Assembly (NCBI GenBank): GCA_903905065.1
Contig: CAIVEW010000073.1
Coordinates: forward strand, 121,451-185,450
Reading direction: 5' to 3'
Length of the DNA stretch: 64,000 bases
DNA from: an uncultured Bacteroidota bacterium
Lineage (GTDB): Bacteria > Bacteroidota > Bacteroidia > Chitinophagales > Chitinophagaceae
Of the stretch, positions 53,826 to 61,948 are shown one piece after another (the stretch's first letter is position 1; each line of letters begins with the position of its first letter). Under the pieces are notes generated by a model, which was not told where the DNA came from, made no database searches, and saw only the letters and a program-made list of their open reading frames with translations. The position numbers were made by a program, and so were the translations under genes.

Positions 53826-56366
53826 TTACTTAGCTGGTTCTTCTTCCTTCTTTGCCGTATGATCTATTTTGAATACGATCTTGGCATCGGTTTCGTTGTA
53901 ATCCGCAGTTACGTCGTCACCGGCTTTAATACGGTGGTTCAGTATTTCTTCTGCCAGCGGGTCTTCCAGGTATTTCTGGATGGCACGATGCAGCGGGCGG
54001 GCGCCAAATTGCTGGTCATATCCCTTCTCAGCGATGAATTTTTTCGCTGCATCCGTAAGGATGAGGTTAAAGCCAAGGGTATTCAGGCGCTTCATCACAT
54101 CCTTCATGATGATGTCTATGATCATCGCGATATGCTTCTCTTCAAGTGAGTTGAAGATAATAACATCATCTATGCGGTTCAGGAACTCCGGAGAGAAGGT
54201 GCGTTTCAACGCCTTTTCTATTACACCGCGGTTGGTCTCTTCCTGGTTGACGGCCTTAGTGGCGGTTGTGAAGCCTACGCCTGCGCCGAAGTCTTTCAAC
54301 TGGCGTGCGCCAATGTTAGACGTCATAATGATGAGCGTATTCTTAAAGTCTACCTTGCGGCCAAGGCCATCGGTAAGTTGTCCATCATCCAGCACCTGCA
54401 GCAAAATGTTGAAAATATCCGGGTGGGCTTTTTCTATTTCATCAAGCAATACTACGGAGTATGGTTTACGGCGAACTTTTTCTGTAAGCTGTCCACCTTC
54501 TTCATAGCCCACATATCCGGGAGGCGCGCCTATCAGGCGGCTCAATGAGAATTTTTCCATGTACTCACTCATGTCCACACGTATCAGTGCATCATCACTG
54601 TCGAACATGTAGCGGGCGAGCGCACGCGCAAGTTCGGTTTTACCTACGCCGGTAGGGCCCAGGAATATGAATGAGCCAATCGGTTTGCGGGGGTCTTTCA
54701 GTCCCACGCGATTACGCTGTATCGCTTTTACTATCTTTATTATCGCTTCGTCCTGGCCTACCACATTGGCTTTCAAGTCTTCGTCCATACGACGCAGCTT
54801 GGCGCTTTCGGCTTCTACCATCCGCATTACCGGTATGCCTGTCATCATGCTGATCACCTCGGCAATAGACTCCTCATTTATCGGGTAGCGTTTGTGCTTG
54901 GCTTCTTCTTCCCATTCCGCTTTTGCACGGTCCAGTTCTTCACCCAGTCTTTTTTCACGGTCGCGCAGTGCAGCCGCTTCTTCAAAACGCTGGCTCTTTA
55001 CCACCTTATTCTTCTCTTGCTTTATGTCTTCTATTTTCTTCTCGAGTTCCAGTATGTTCTCCGGCACGTTTATATTCTTCAGGTGTACACGAGCTCCTGC
55101 TTCGTCCATTACATCTATCGCCTTATCCGGCAGCAGGCGGTCTGTCATATACCTGTCGCTCAGCTTCACACAGGCTTCAATCGCTTCCGCATCATATAGC
55201 ACGTTATGGAAGTCTTCGTATTTCGATTTGATATTGTTGAGGATAATAATAGTCTCTTCAACACTAGGTGGTTCCACCAGTACTTTCTGGAAACGGCGGT
55301 CAAGCGCGCCATCCTTTTCAATGTACATGCGGTATTCATCCAGTGTAGATGCGCCTATGCATTGCAGATCACCACGGGCAAGAGCCGGTTTAAATATGTT
55401 TGAAGCATCGAGCGAGCCGGAAGCACCGCCTGCGCCAACAATAGTATGTATCTCATCAATGAACAGGATCACGTCGCGGTTCTTTTCCAGCTCGTTCATG
55501 ATCGCCTTCATGCGCTCTTCAAACTGACCACGGTATTTAGTGCCTGCAACCAGGGCTGCAAGGTCCAGGCTGATAACACGTTTGTCAAACAGCACACGCG
55601 ATACCTTGCGCTGCACAATGCGCAATGCCAGGCCTTCAACGATAGCAGTTTTACCCACGCCAGGTTCACCAATAAGTATCGGGTTGTTCTTCTTACGGCG
55701 GGACAGAATTTGTGATACGCGCTCTATTTCTTCTTCCCGGCCTACGATCGGGTCAAGATTTCCCAGTTCAGCGAACTTGGTGATGTCGCGGCCGAAGTTG
55801 TCCAGTACCGGTGTTTTCGATTTTGTGTTGCCGCTGGCTGGCTTGCGCTGCTGCTGAAACTGGCGACGCTCATCATCTTCCTCAAATTCTTCCGACCCCG
55901 GATCGTTATAGTCGCTGGTAGGGCTCCCGCCTTGCAGTATGCTCAACTCGCCCTTAAAACGCTCATAATCAATTTCGTAATGATTGAGTATCTGGGTAGC
56001 AACGTTTTCCTTGTTTTTGAGGATGGAGAGCATGAGATGCTCTGTTTCCACCGTTGTGCTTTTCAACGACTTAGCTTCCAGCACCGTAATGCGGATCACT
56101 TTTTCCGCCTGCTTGGTCAGCGGCAGGCTGTTGATATTGGCCAGGGGTTTATTGTTTTTGTCTTTGATGGCCAGCTCAAGCTCTTTGCGCAGCTCAAAAA
56201 GGTCCACCTGCATACTCTGCAGTACTTTGAGTGCCATTCCATCGCCTTCGCGAATGAGGCCCAATAATAAATGCTCTGTGCCGATAAAGTCATTGCCCAG
56301 CCGTAATGCTTCTTCCCGGCTGTAAGAAATGATCTCTTTTACTTTTGGCGAGAAATTTGAATCCAT
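53826..56366 (-). CDS. clpC: ClpC-type ATP-dependent protease unfoldase
   Basis: An 846-residue AAA+ unfoldase. The N-terminal Clp_N repeats ([40 protein letters not shown]), first AAA+ domain with Walker A GEPGVGKT at 233-240, a middle UVR-like domain ([20 protein letters not shown]), second Walker [16 protein letters not shown] and Walker [16 protein letters not shown] are all present. A short IGF/VGF-type ClpP-docking motif is visible as VGF in AGVGFTTA. It acts with ClpP in protein quality control. TATCTTTA just upstream (about 56374-56385) may be its -7 element. Confidence 0.95.
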   Translation of the reverse strand: MDSNFSPKVKEIISYSREEALRLGNDFIGTEHLLLGLIREGDGMALKVLQSMQVDLFELRKELELAIKDKNNKPLANINSLPLTKQAEKVIRITVLEAKSLKSTTVETEHLMLSILKNKENVATQILNHYEIDYERFKGELSILQGGSPTSDYNDPGSEEFEEDDERRQFQQQRKPASGNTKSKTPVLDNFGRDITKFAELGNLDPIVGREEEIERVSQILSRRKKNNPILIGEPGVGKTAIVEGLALRIVQRKVSRVLFDKRVISLDLAALVAGTKYRGQFEERMKAIMNELEKNRDVILFIDEIHTIVGAGGASGSLDASNIFKPALARGDLQCIGASTLDEYRMYIEKDGALDRRFQKVLVEPPSVEETIIILNNIKSKYEDFHNVLYDAEAIEACVKLSDRYMTDRLLPDKAIDVMDEAGARVHLKNINVPENILELEKKIEDIKQEKNKVVKSQRFEEAAALRDREKRLGEELDRAKAEWEEEAKHKRYPINEESIAEVISMMTGIPVMRMVEAESAKLRRMDEDLKANVVGQDEAIIKIVKAIQRNRVGLKDPRKPIGSFIFLGPTGVGKTELARALARYMFDSDDALIRVDMSEYMEKFSLSRLIGAPPGYVGYEEGGQLTEKVRRKPYSVVLLDEIEKAHPDIFNILLQVLDDGQLTDGLGRKVDFKNTLIIMTSNIGARQLKDFGAGVGFTTATKAVNQEETNRGVIEKALKRTFSPEFLNRIDDVIIFNSLEEKHIAMIIDIIMKDVMKRLNTLGFNLILTDAAKKFIAEKGYDQQFGARPLHRAIQKYLEDPLAEEILNHRIKAGDDVTADYNETDAKIVFKIDHTAKKEEEPAK

Positions 56367-56578
56367 GTAGCACTTGTTTTAAAGATAAAGTTAACGATTT
56401 CAAAAGTATTTCCAGTATCGGCATTAATTATGGAAGTATTGCTATTTTTAGCCTGTGGCTTTGGTGGCATATTTTCCGGCTTCATCTGCGTAATATACGA
56501 AGGAAAGTATTGTTTAGAAGTCTTGTTTTTATACTAAATCACAATTTCTCTCCGGAGCTATTAAAATACTGTTGCACA

Positions 56579-56953
56579 ATGGAATTCAAAATTGATACCA
56601 AAGACACATTTAGCGTAATTACACCCATTGCTGGCAAAATAGATGCTAATTTGGCAGATGAACTAGGGGAAAAGTGTACCCAAATACGGCAAAGCGGCAG
56701 TAAAAACATTATTGTGGACCTGCAACACTGCGAGGAGATAGATAAAAGCGTGATCGCCGAACTCGTGAGGCTGCATGAGGAAAGCTATAGCCAGGAAGAG
56801 TCGCTGGTTTTCACACAGGTTAATGAAAAAGTGATGGCCGCGCTGAAAGAAGATGAGACTGACCTGCTCATCAATATTGCACCGCGCATGAACGAGGCGA
56901 TTGATATAATAAGCATGGAAATACTGGAGCGGGACCTGTTTAACGAAGAATGA
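56579..56953 (+). CDS. STAS domain protein (anti-sigma-factor-antagonist-like)
   Basis: A 124-residue protein starting at the ATG at 56579 (MEFKIDTKDTFSVITPIAGK); the longer frame from 56345 is intergenic. STAS fold features: IDANLADELGEKCTQIRQ, SKNIIVDLQHCEEIDKSVIA with Ser after Asp-Lys, and an acidic C-terminus. It may act by phosphorylation-controlled protein binding. A STAS gene ahead of rnz is an arrangement I recall from other Bacteroidota. The stop TGA coincides with the first base of the inverted repeat that follows. Confidence 0.8.
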   Translation: MEFKIDTKDTFSVITPIAGKIDANLADELGEKCTQIRQSGSKNIIVDLQHCEEIDKSVIAELVRLHEESYSQEESLVFTQVNEKVMAALKEDETDLLINIAPRMNEAIDIISMEILERDLFNEE

Positions 56954-56986
56954 TCAGGATTTTAAGATTAGAGGATTCGCAGGATT
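56951..56986 (+). repeat. left inverted repeat of the GxxExxY cassette
   Basis: Starts TGATCAGGATTTT and ends CAGGATT. Includes the STAS stop codon. Confidence 0.85.
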
Positions 56987-57002
56987 TGCGAAATTTTGAA
57001 AG

Positions 57003-57425
57003 ATGATAAATGATGAGCTCACATATAAAATCATCGGCTGTGCAATGAAGGTGCATAGTGTTCTCGGCAATGGTTTCCAGGAGGTTATTTATCAAAGATG
57101 CCTTGCTATCGAATTAGAGAAGGCTGGATTGAATTTTGGCCGGGAAATCGAGCAAGCAATATATTATGATGGAATGGAAGTTGGTAAGAGAAGAGTTGAT
57201 TTTGTTGTAGAAAATCAATTGATCGTTGAGTTAAAGGCTTTCATCAACCTCGAAGATGCGCACCTTGCCCAGGCTAAGAATTATGTTGTTGCTTTCGATT
57301 TCCCTTATGGGCTACTCATTAATTTTGGCGCAGCCAGTTTGCAATACAAACGCGTATTCAATGCAAAATATACCATTGCTGAGCGCTCGGGCAATCCTGA
57401 AAATCCTATCATCCAAAAATCCTGA
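57003..57425 (+). CDS. GxxExxY family PD-(D/E)XK nuclease-like protein
   Basis: A 140-residue protein. It has the name-giving Gly24-x-x-Glu27-x-x-Tyr30 (GNGFQEVIYQ) and a PD-(D/E)XK-type site Asp66 (RRVDFVVEN) with Glu76-Leu-Lys78 (IVELKAF), so it is probably a DNA- or RNA-binding nuclease-fold protein. The tail (GNPENPIIQKS) and stop codon are encoded by the right inverted repeat. The function of the family is not established. It sits inside a STAS-rnz gene pair as if inserted. Confidence 0.88.
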   Translation: MINDELTYKIIGCAMKVHSVLGNGFQEVIYQRCLAIELEKAGLNFGREIEQAIYYDGMEVGKRRVDFVVENQLIVELKAFINLEDAHLAQAKNYVVAFDFPYGLLINFGAASLQYKRVFNAKYTIAERSGNPENPIIQKS

Positions 57426-57428
57426 TCA
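57393..57428 (+). repeat. right inverted repeat of the GxxExxY cassette
   Basis: Starts AATCCTG and ends AAAAATCCTGATCA. Contains the GxxExxY stop codon (57423-57425) and lies directly before the ATG of rnz at 57429. Confidence 0.85.
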
Positions 57429-58331
57429 ATGCGCGTAACCATTTTGGGAAACAACTCAGCATTACCGGCCTTTGGCAGGCACCCCAGCGCACAGGCAGTG
57501 TCTGTGTATGGTGAGCTATTGCTGATAGATTGCGGCGAGGGCACACAAATACAGATGCAACGCTATGGCCTTCGCTGGCGAAGTATGCACCATATTTTTA
57601 TCAGCCATTTGCATGGCGATCATTATTTTGGCTTACCCGGACTGCTTAACAGCATGAGCTTGCTCGGCAGGACCGCACCGCTGCATCTTTATGCCCCCGC
57701 TGATCTAAAACCTATTATCGATTCTATTCTTTCGGTAGCAGATACTGTTTTGTCTTACCCATTATATTTCCATGCACTGCCTGAAGGGATCGCGCTATTA
57801 GCCGATGACCCTTCTTTCAGTGTTACCTGCTTCCCGGTAGAACATCGCATCCAGTGCCATGGTTTTTTGGTAGAGCGGAAAACCAGGGGCCGTAAACTGC
57901 TGCCCGAGAAATGTAATGAGTATGGCATACCCGCCGCATATTATGAGTTCTTAAAAAAGGGACAGGATTATGAACGAAAAGATGGCCTCCTTGTAAAGAA
58001 CGAATGGGTGACGGAAGAAGGCCCTGCTAAAAAGCGCTATGCTTATTGTGCCGATACTTTGTTTACGGAGAGCTTCCTACCGGTAATACAAGGTGCCGAT
58101 ACGATATACCATGAATGTACCTACCTGGAGAAGGACGCGGCCAAAGCACTGGCCCGCCATCACAGCACTGCGGCACAGGCGGCGCAAATAGCCAAACTCG
58201 CAAATGCCAAGCAACTGATACTCGGTCATTTTTCATCAAAATATAAAGAGCTGGAGCCCTTCTTTGATGAGGCCAGCGCTATTTTCCCGAATGTATTTGT
58301 GAGTATCGAGGGGAATGCTTACGAGATATAG
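57429..58331 (+). CDS. rnz: ribonuclease Z (tRNA 3'-end processing)
   Basis: A 300-residue beta-lactamase-fold nuclease that cuts tRNA precursors at the 3' end. The metal motif is HisxHisxAspHis at residues 60-65 (ISHLHGDHYFGLPGL). Other ligands are in FPVEHRIQCHGF, YCADTLFTESF, and HHSTAAQAAQIA with LGHFSSKYKE. Full length. Its start codon abuts an inverted repeat, so its usual upstream context has been altered by the GxxExxY cassette. Confidence 0.95.
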   Translation: MRVTILGNNSALPAFGRHPSAQAVSVYGELLLIDCGEGTQIQMQRYGLRWRSMHHIFISHLHGDHYFGLPGLLNSMSLLGRTAPLHLYAPADLKPIIDSILSVADTVLSYPLYFHALPEGIALLADDPSFSVTCFPVEHRIQCHGFLVERKTRGRKLLPEKCNEYGIPAAYYEFLKKGQDYERKDGLLVKNEWVTEEGPAKKRYAYCADTLFTESFLPVIQGADTIYHECTYLEKDAAKALARHHSTAAQAAQIAKLANAKQLILGHFSSKYKELEPFFDEASAIFPNVFVSIEGNAYEI

Positions 58332-58335
58332 TAAT

Positions 58336-58731
58336 CTATTTTGGGAATAGAGTTCTATCAATTTGATTAATCAGTTCTTCAGCAGGTTTTATTAATTCTA
58401 AAACATCCTCAAGGGTATAATCAACATAATCTTCGTAATCACCTTTGCGCCTCATGCTGAAAATTTTGGAATAATAACGGCCTGATTCTTTGCTGATAAT
58501 ACTGGTATCCACAAAATGTTGGCCTAACAATTGTATTGCGCCAGAATGTGTTTTTGTGCTATGACCATTATTTAGCAGCAGTGCATTGACCGCATAATAA
58601 CAAGCATATTATAATCGGTTAACAGCAGTATTGTATAATTCGTTTTGGATAAGCACATCTACCTCAGCGAAAGTCTTTTTAGCGTTCGCAAAACGATACC
58701 GGACAAAATCAAGTTTTTCTTCGTTGGTCAT
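58336..58731 (-). pseudogene. hepT: HepT-like HEPN domain gene with in-frame stop
   Basis: The frame from ATG 58731 runs MTNEEKLDFVRYRFANAKKT... to a TAA at codon 41 (58609-58611), then continues without another stop through YACYYAVNALLLNNGHSTKT, HSGAIQLLGQHFVDTS and a 64-codon tail to 58336. The HEPN pattern NRL-YYACYYAVNALL needs Tyr where the stop stands, so a single TAT/TAC to TAA change inactivates the gene. A small product from an internal start at 58530 is possible but would lack the core. The gene overlaps mntA by 4 nt (ATGA), the usual pair arrangement. Counted as a pseudogene unless the stop is read through. Confidence 0.85.
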
Positions 58732-59042
58732 AAAGCAACACCTTCGCTATTTACATTTTCATAAAAAGGCGTTACGCGGTGGTTAGCCCAGTCTTTTAAT
58801 GTATAAACCATAGGGCTGATTATCATTCCTGTTTTGAATCCTATGTCATACAAAGGGAAAGTTATTCTGTTTTCCTCGTCATGTGTTACCTTATCGTCGT
58901 TTATAAGAATCAATAAATCTATATCTGAATCCTCGCGGTAATCGCCACGCGCATAAGAGCCGAATAAAATCAACGTAGCATCAGGTGCGGTAGTTGTTAC
59001 CGAACTCTTGATAAGCTGTAATATTTGATCTTTATCGTTCAC
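58728..59042 (-). CDS. mntA: MntA-like minimal nucleotidyltransferase of a HEPN-MNT pair
   Basis: A 104-residue protein of the polymerase-beta-type minimal nucleotidyltransferase family. The signature is GSYARGDYREDSDIDLL with the two catalytic Asp in DSDID. In HEPN/MNT modules MNT proteins AMPylate and silence the HEPN RNase. GTG at 59042 (VNDKDQILQLIK) is chosen as start, since the TTG frame from 59081 would overlap the reductase promoter and TATATTTG at 59047-59054 is an exact -7 element just upstream. Its partner gene is broken. Confidence 0.8.
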   Translation of the reverse strand: MNDKDQILQLIKSSVTTTAPDATLILFGSYARGDYREDSDIDLLILINDDKVTHDEENRITFPLYDIGFKTGMIISPMVYTLKDWANHRVTPFYENVNSEGVAL

Positions 59043-59046
59043 AACA

Positions 59047-59054
59047 CAAATATA
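59047..59054 (-). promoter_or_regulatory. -7 promoter element TATATTTG of mntA
   Basis: Exact match to TAnnTTTG only 4 bp before the GTG start, suggesting a nearly leaderless transcript. It fixes the mntA start at 59042. Confidence 0.45.
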
Positions 59055-59089
59055 CGATTTATTGAACTTATCTTTAGACAAAAAGCAGC

Positions 59090-59806
59090 ATGGTACCCCA
59101 GTGGCAAACAGGTATAGTAAAACAAATGGAGCAGGCTACGCCCAATACGCGCCGCTATTGGATAGAACTGCCGGAAACCGAGTCGTTCCCTTTCAAAGCT
59201 GGCCAGTTTGTAACCCTGGACCTGCCCATACACGAGCAACGCAACAAGCGCTGGCGCAGCTACAGTATAGCGTCTATGCCTGATGGCAGCAATGTGATAG
59301 AATTACTAATAGTGTATGTGGAAGGCGGGCTGGCATCAAAGTACATTTTCAATGACATAAAAGTTGGCAGCACTTTTACACTACGTGGGCCGCAGGGCAT
59401 TTTTGTGCTTCCTGAGCGTATTGAGAAAGACATTTACATGATATGCACCGGCACCGGCATAGCGCCGTTCCGCAGTATGCTGCGCTATATCAATTACCAC
59501 CAGGTACCTCACCGCCAACTACATCTGCTATTCGGCACCCGCACCCGCGAAGATCTTTTATACCACGATGAAATGACCGAGCTTGAACGGATGATGCCGG
59601 GTTTTACTTATCATCCCACGCTCTCCCGGGAGGAGTGGGATAGAGATACAGGTTATGTGCATACTATCTACGAGAAACTGGCTATTGATAAACAGCCCTC
59701 GATGTTTATGCTATGCGGCTGGCGCGCTATGATTGATGAAGCCAAGGAGCGGATAGCGAATTTGGGGTACGACAAAAAGGACGTGCATATTGAGATATAT
59801 GGATAA
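59090..59806 (+). CDS. ferredoxin/flavodoxin-NADP+ reductase-type flavoenzyme
   Basis: A 238-residue FAD enzyme. The FAD-binding RxYS motif is RSYSIASMP, with GGLASKYIF following; the NADP-binding region is CTGTGIAPFRSMLRY and the C-terminal LCGWRAMIDEA. It lacks the plant-type 2Fe-2S domain, so it probably passes electrons between NADPH and a separate ferredoxin or flavodoxin. It is divergent from mntA with 47 bp between the starts. TATCTTTA at 59069-59076 is a possible -7 element. Redox partner undetermined. Confidence 0.88.
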   Translation: MVPQWQTGIVKQMEQATPNTRRYWIELPETESFPFKAGQFVTLDLPIHEQRNKRWRSYSIASMPDGSNVIELLIVYVEGGLASKYIFNDIKVGSTFTLRGPQGIFVLPERIEKDIYMICTGTGIAPFRSMLRYINYHQVPHRQLHLLFGTRTREDLLYHDEMTELERMMPGFTYHPTLSREEWDRDTGYVHTIYEKLAIDKQPSMFMLCGWRAMIDEAKERIANLGYDKKDVHIEIYG

Positions 59807-59838
59807 GCAAATACCAGTGGTGGCAACCGATTACTAAC

Positions 59839-60297
59839 ATGAGTAGCCTAGGGTCAGAAATCCTTCATTACTGCAAATACCAGGAGCGCTGCCATTCAGA
59901 GGTGCGGAACAAGCTGTATGAACTTGGTTTTGCTACTCCGGAAGTAGAGCGGCAGCTCGCAAGTCTTATCGAAACCGGTGTCTTGAACGAAGAGCGATTT
60001 GCGAGGGCCTTTGCAGGTGGCAAGTTCCGGATGAAGCAATGGGGACGTGAAAAGATAAAACAGCAATTGAAGCTGCGGAAAATATCAGATTATTGCATCA
60101 AAAAGGCAATGACGGAGATACCTCCCGATGCCTATGAAAAGACATTGAACAAACTCGCGTTTAAAAAGACGGAGGAAATAAAAAAAGACAGGAGTCTTTT
60201 ATCAAAAAAATCTAAACTATACAGGTACCTGGTACAGAAAGGGTACGAGCGGGATATGGTAATGGATGTAATAAAAATTTGTTTGGAAACCGACTAA
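59839..60297 (+). CDS. recX: regulatory protein RecX
   Basis: A 152-residue all-helical protein of three-helix repeats: LHYCKYQERCHSEVRNKLYE, LASLIETGVLNEERFARAFA, FRMKQWGREKIKQQLKLRKI with Ser-Asp-Tyr-Cys-Ile-Lys and KLYRYLVQKGYERDMVMDVI. RecX binds RecA filaments and limits their activity. It is on the same strand as the reductase gene and 32 bp downstream; recA is not in the window. Confidence 0.9.
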   Translation: MSSLGSEILHYCKYQERCHSEVRNKLYELGFATPEVERQLASLIETGVLNEERFARAFAGGKFRMKQWGREKIKQQLKLRKISDYCIKKAMTEIPPDAYEKTLNKLAFKKTEEIKKDRSLLSKKSKLYRYLVQKGYERDMVMDVIKICLETD

Positions 60298-60315
60298 TTA
60301 ATAAAAGTTTATACT

Positions 60316-60323
60316 TAACTTTG
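60316..60323 (+). promoter_or_regulatory. -7 promoter element TAACTTTG of apaG
   Basis: Exact TAnnTTTG match 22 bp upstream of the apaG start codon (60346). Confidence 0.5.
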
Positions 60324-60345
60324 GTTGACTAACCGTTAGTAACAT

Positions 60346-60732
60346 ATGGTGCAACAGGTGACAGAGGGCGTAAGCATAATGGTAGAAACATCTTACCAGC
60401 CCGCACAATCGAATCCTTTATCCTCAGAGCATTTGTTCGCTTACCGCATCACCATCGCAAACCTTACCGTATATCCCGTAAGGCTCATAAGCCGCCACTG
60501 GCACATTCTGGACAGCAACGGTACACACCGCGAGGTGGAAGGGGAAGGAGTAGTAGGCGAGCAGCCCGTAATAGCGCCGGGTGAACATTACCAGTACACA
60601 TCTGGTGTAAACCTGCATAGCGAAATAGGCAAAATGTATGGCACCTACCTTATGGAAAATCTTTTCAACAAAAAGAAGCTCACCGTTGGTATTCCGCAGT
60701 TTCATTTGATGGTACCTGCCAAGATGAACTGA
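60346..60732 (+). CDS. apaG: ApaG/F3 domain protein (Co2+/Mg2+ efflux-linked)
   Basis: A 128-residue beta-sandwich protein. ApaG features are HLFAYRITIANLTVYPVRLI, RHWHILDSNGTHREVEGEGV and VVGEQPVIAPGEHYQYTSGV. Family members are genetically linked to cobalt resistance and magnesium transport in enterobacteria, but the biochemical role is not settled. It is monocistronic or read from its own promoter (TAACTTTG at 60316-60323). Confidence 0.93.
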   Translation: MVQQVTEGVSIMVETSYQPAQSNPLSSEHLFAYRITIANLTVYPVRLISRHWHILDSNGTHREVEGEGVVGEQPVIAPGEHYQYTSGVNLHSEIGKMYGTYLMENLFNKKKLTVGIPQFHLMVPAKMN

Positions 60733-60786
60733 TTTTTTCGTTTCGCACAATAGTTTTCAAAAGAGCTAGCGCCGGCCCTAAGGAGT

Positions 60787-61146
60787 ATGCAACATCCCAA
60801 TACCGTCATTGCTGCAAAATGGTTTGAAGCTTTTAATGAGCATGACCTGGAAAAACTGCTGTCGCTCTACCATGATGAGGCTCAGCATTACAGCCCCAAA
60901 CTAAAAATACGCCAACCCGAAACGAATGGCATGGTAAGCGGCAAACCTGCGCTGAGAGCGTGGTGGCAGGATGCTTTTGACAGATTGCCTACGCTTAGCT
61001 ATCTACCCACATCATTTACCGCAAATAACGACCGTGTGTTTATGGAATATGCCCGCAAAGTAGCCGGCGAGCCCGATATGCTGGTGGCAGAGGTATTGGA
61101 AATCAAGGACGGGCTGATAGTGGCATCAAGGGTTTACCATGGATAG
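60787..61146 (+). CDS. NTF2-like/SnoaL-like nuclear-transport-factor-2 family protein
   Basis: A 119-residue cone-shaped alpha-beta protein. The N-terminal helix NTVIAAKWFEAFNEHDLEKL and the following LSLYHDEAQHYSP are typical SnoaL-like elements, with Trp/Gly-rich turns (GKPALRAWWQDAFDRLP). Such folds bind small hydrophobic molecules or catalyse isomerisations; the substrate cannot be inferred. It lies between apaG and the convergent glycan gene cluster. Confidence 0.82.
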   Translation: MQHPNTVIAAKWFEAFNEHDLEKLLSLYHDEAQHYSPKLKIRQPETNGMVSGKPALRAWWQDAFDRLPTLSYLPTSFTANNDRVFMEYARKVAGEPDMLVAEVLEIKDGLIVASRVYHG

Positions 61147-61156
61147 ACTTTGAGCA

Positions 61157-61945
61157 TCACGAGTTCTCTTTACCCATTTTCACTTTCACACGATAAAGAA
61201 ACTTTCCGAAACCGCTTTCAAGCAGATTGTGCAGTATGGTTAACCGCCAGCCCCAGAGCGTTTGTTTTAGGGATGGGCCGTAATATTTGCGGTACTGCGC
61301 ATACGATTCTTTCATTGCGTCCACATAGCGATTGGAACTTACTCCCGTGGGGTCGAAGGTGGCAAGGGGATAATCAATGAAGGCAAACTTTTCATCCGCT
61401 ATTCGGCAAAGGAAGTCGTAATCCATAGCCAGTTTCAGGTTGGTATCGAATAACCCGTGTTTATCGTACAACTCCCTCCGGACATACATGGTGGGGTGCA
61501 GTGTACCTCTCATGCCTCGATATAGTTTGGCCCTGTCGAATGGCTTACCTATAGTTACCCAGATCCCACCGCGCAAAAGGTGCAATTTTCCATGAGTCCA
61601 CTTAACTGATGGGTCTTGTTCAAAAACAGCGGTTATTTTTTCCAGTATAGTTTCATCATAGAGCTTATCACCGGAGTTCAGCAAAGTGGTGATATCGCCG
61701 GTAGCCTTCAAAACACCTTTGTTGAACGCATCCGATATGCCATTATCCCGCTCGCACACCCATTTCCGGTAGACTGGCTGTGGGGTACTTTCCAGGTAAT
61801 CTTTTATATCCGGTTTGGTAGAGCCGTCGATAACGACATGCTCAAATGGTTTCAAAGATTGCATATCCACTGAGGCGCAGGTCGCCTCCAGGTCTTCAAG
61901 GTTGTTGAAGCAAATGGTTATGATGGATATGCGGGTTTTGGACAT
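61157..61945 (-). CDS. family 2 glycosyltransferase
   Basis: A 262-residue GT-A glycosyltransferase of the WcaA/WcaE type. ISIITICFNNLEDLEATCAS begins the fold, HVVIDGSTKPDIKDYL is the nucleotide-binding strand, CERDNGISDAFNKGVLKATG and LLNSGDKLYD carry the metal and acceptor-site acids. Co-directional with the next two genes (4-nt and 6-nt gaps), so it belongs to a surface polysaccharide operon continuing to the right. Confidence 0.9.
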   Translation of the reverse strand: MSKTRISIITICFNNLEDLEATCASVDMQSLKPFEHVVIDGSTKPDIKDYLESTPQPVYRKWVCERDNGISDAFNKGVLKATGDITTLLNSGDKLYDETILEKITAVFEQDPSVKWTHGKLHLLRGGIWVTIGKPFDRAKLYRGMRGTLHPTMYVRRELYDKHGLFDTNLKLAMDYDFLCRIADEKFAFIDYPLATFDPTGVSSNRYVDAMKESYAQYRKYYGPSLKQTLWGWRLTILHNLLESGFGKFLYRVKVKMGKENS

Positions 61946-61948
61946 TGG

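Larger units (their letters stand above)
56951..57428 (+). mobile_element. 478-bp GxxExxY cassette with 36-bp terminal inverted repeats
   Basis: A unit bounded by inverted repeats 56951-56986 and 57393-57428 (30 of 36 positions identical; the outer 13 match perfectly) and containing one gene (57003-57425). It begins exactly at the stop codon of the STAS gene and ends one base before the rnz start codon. TGATCA at each end is palindromic, so it can be either the tip of the repeats or a 6-bp target duplication. No transposase is inside. The mobility of such a unit is inference. Confidence 0.6.
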
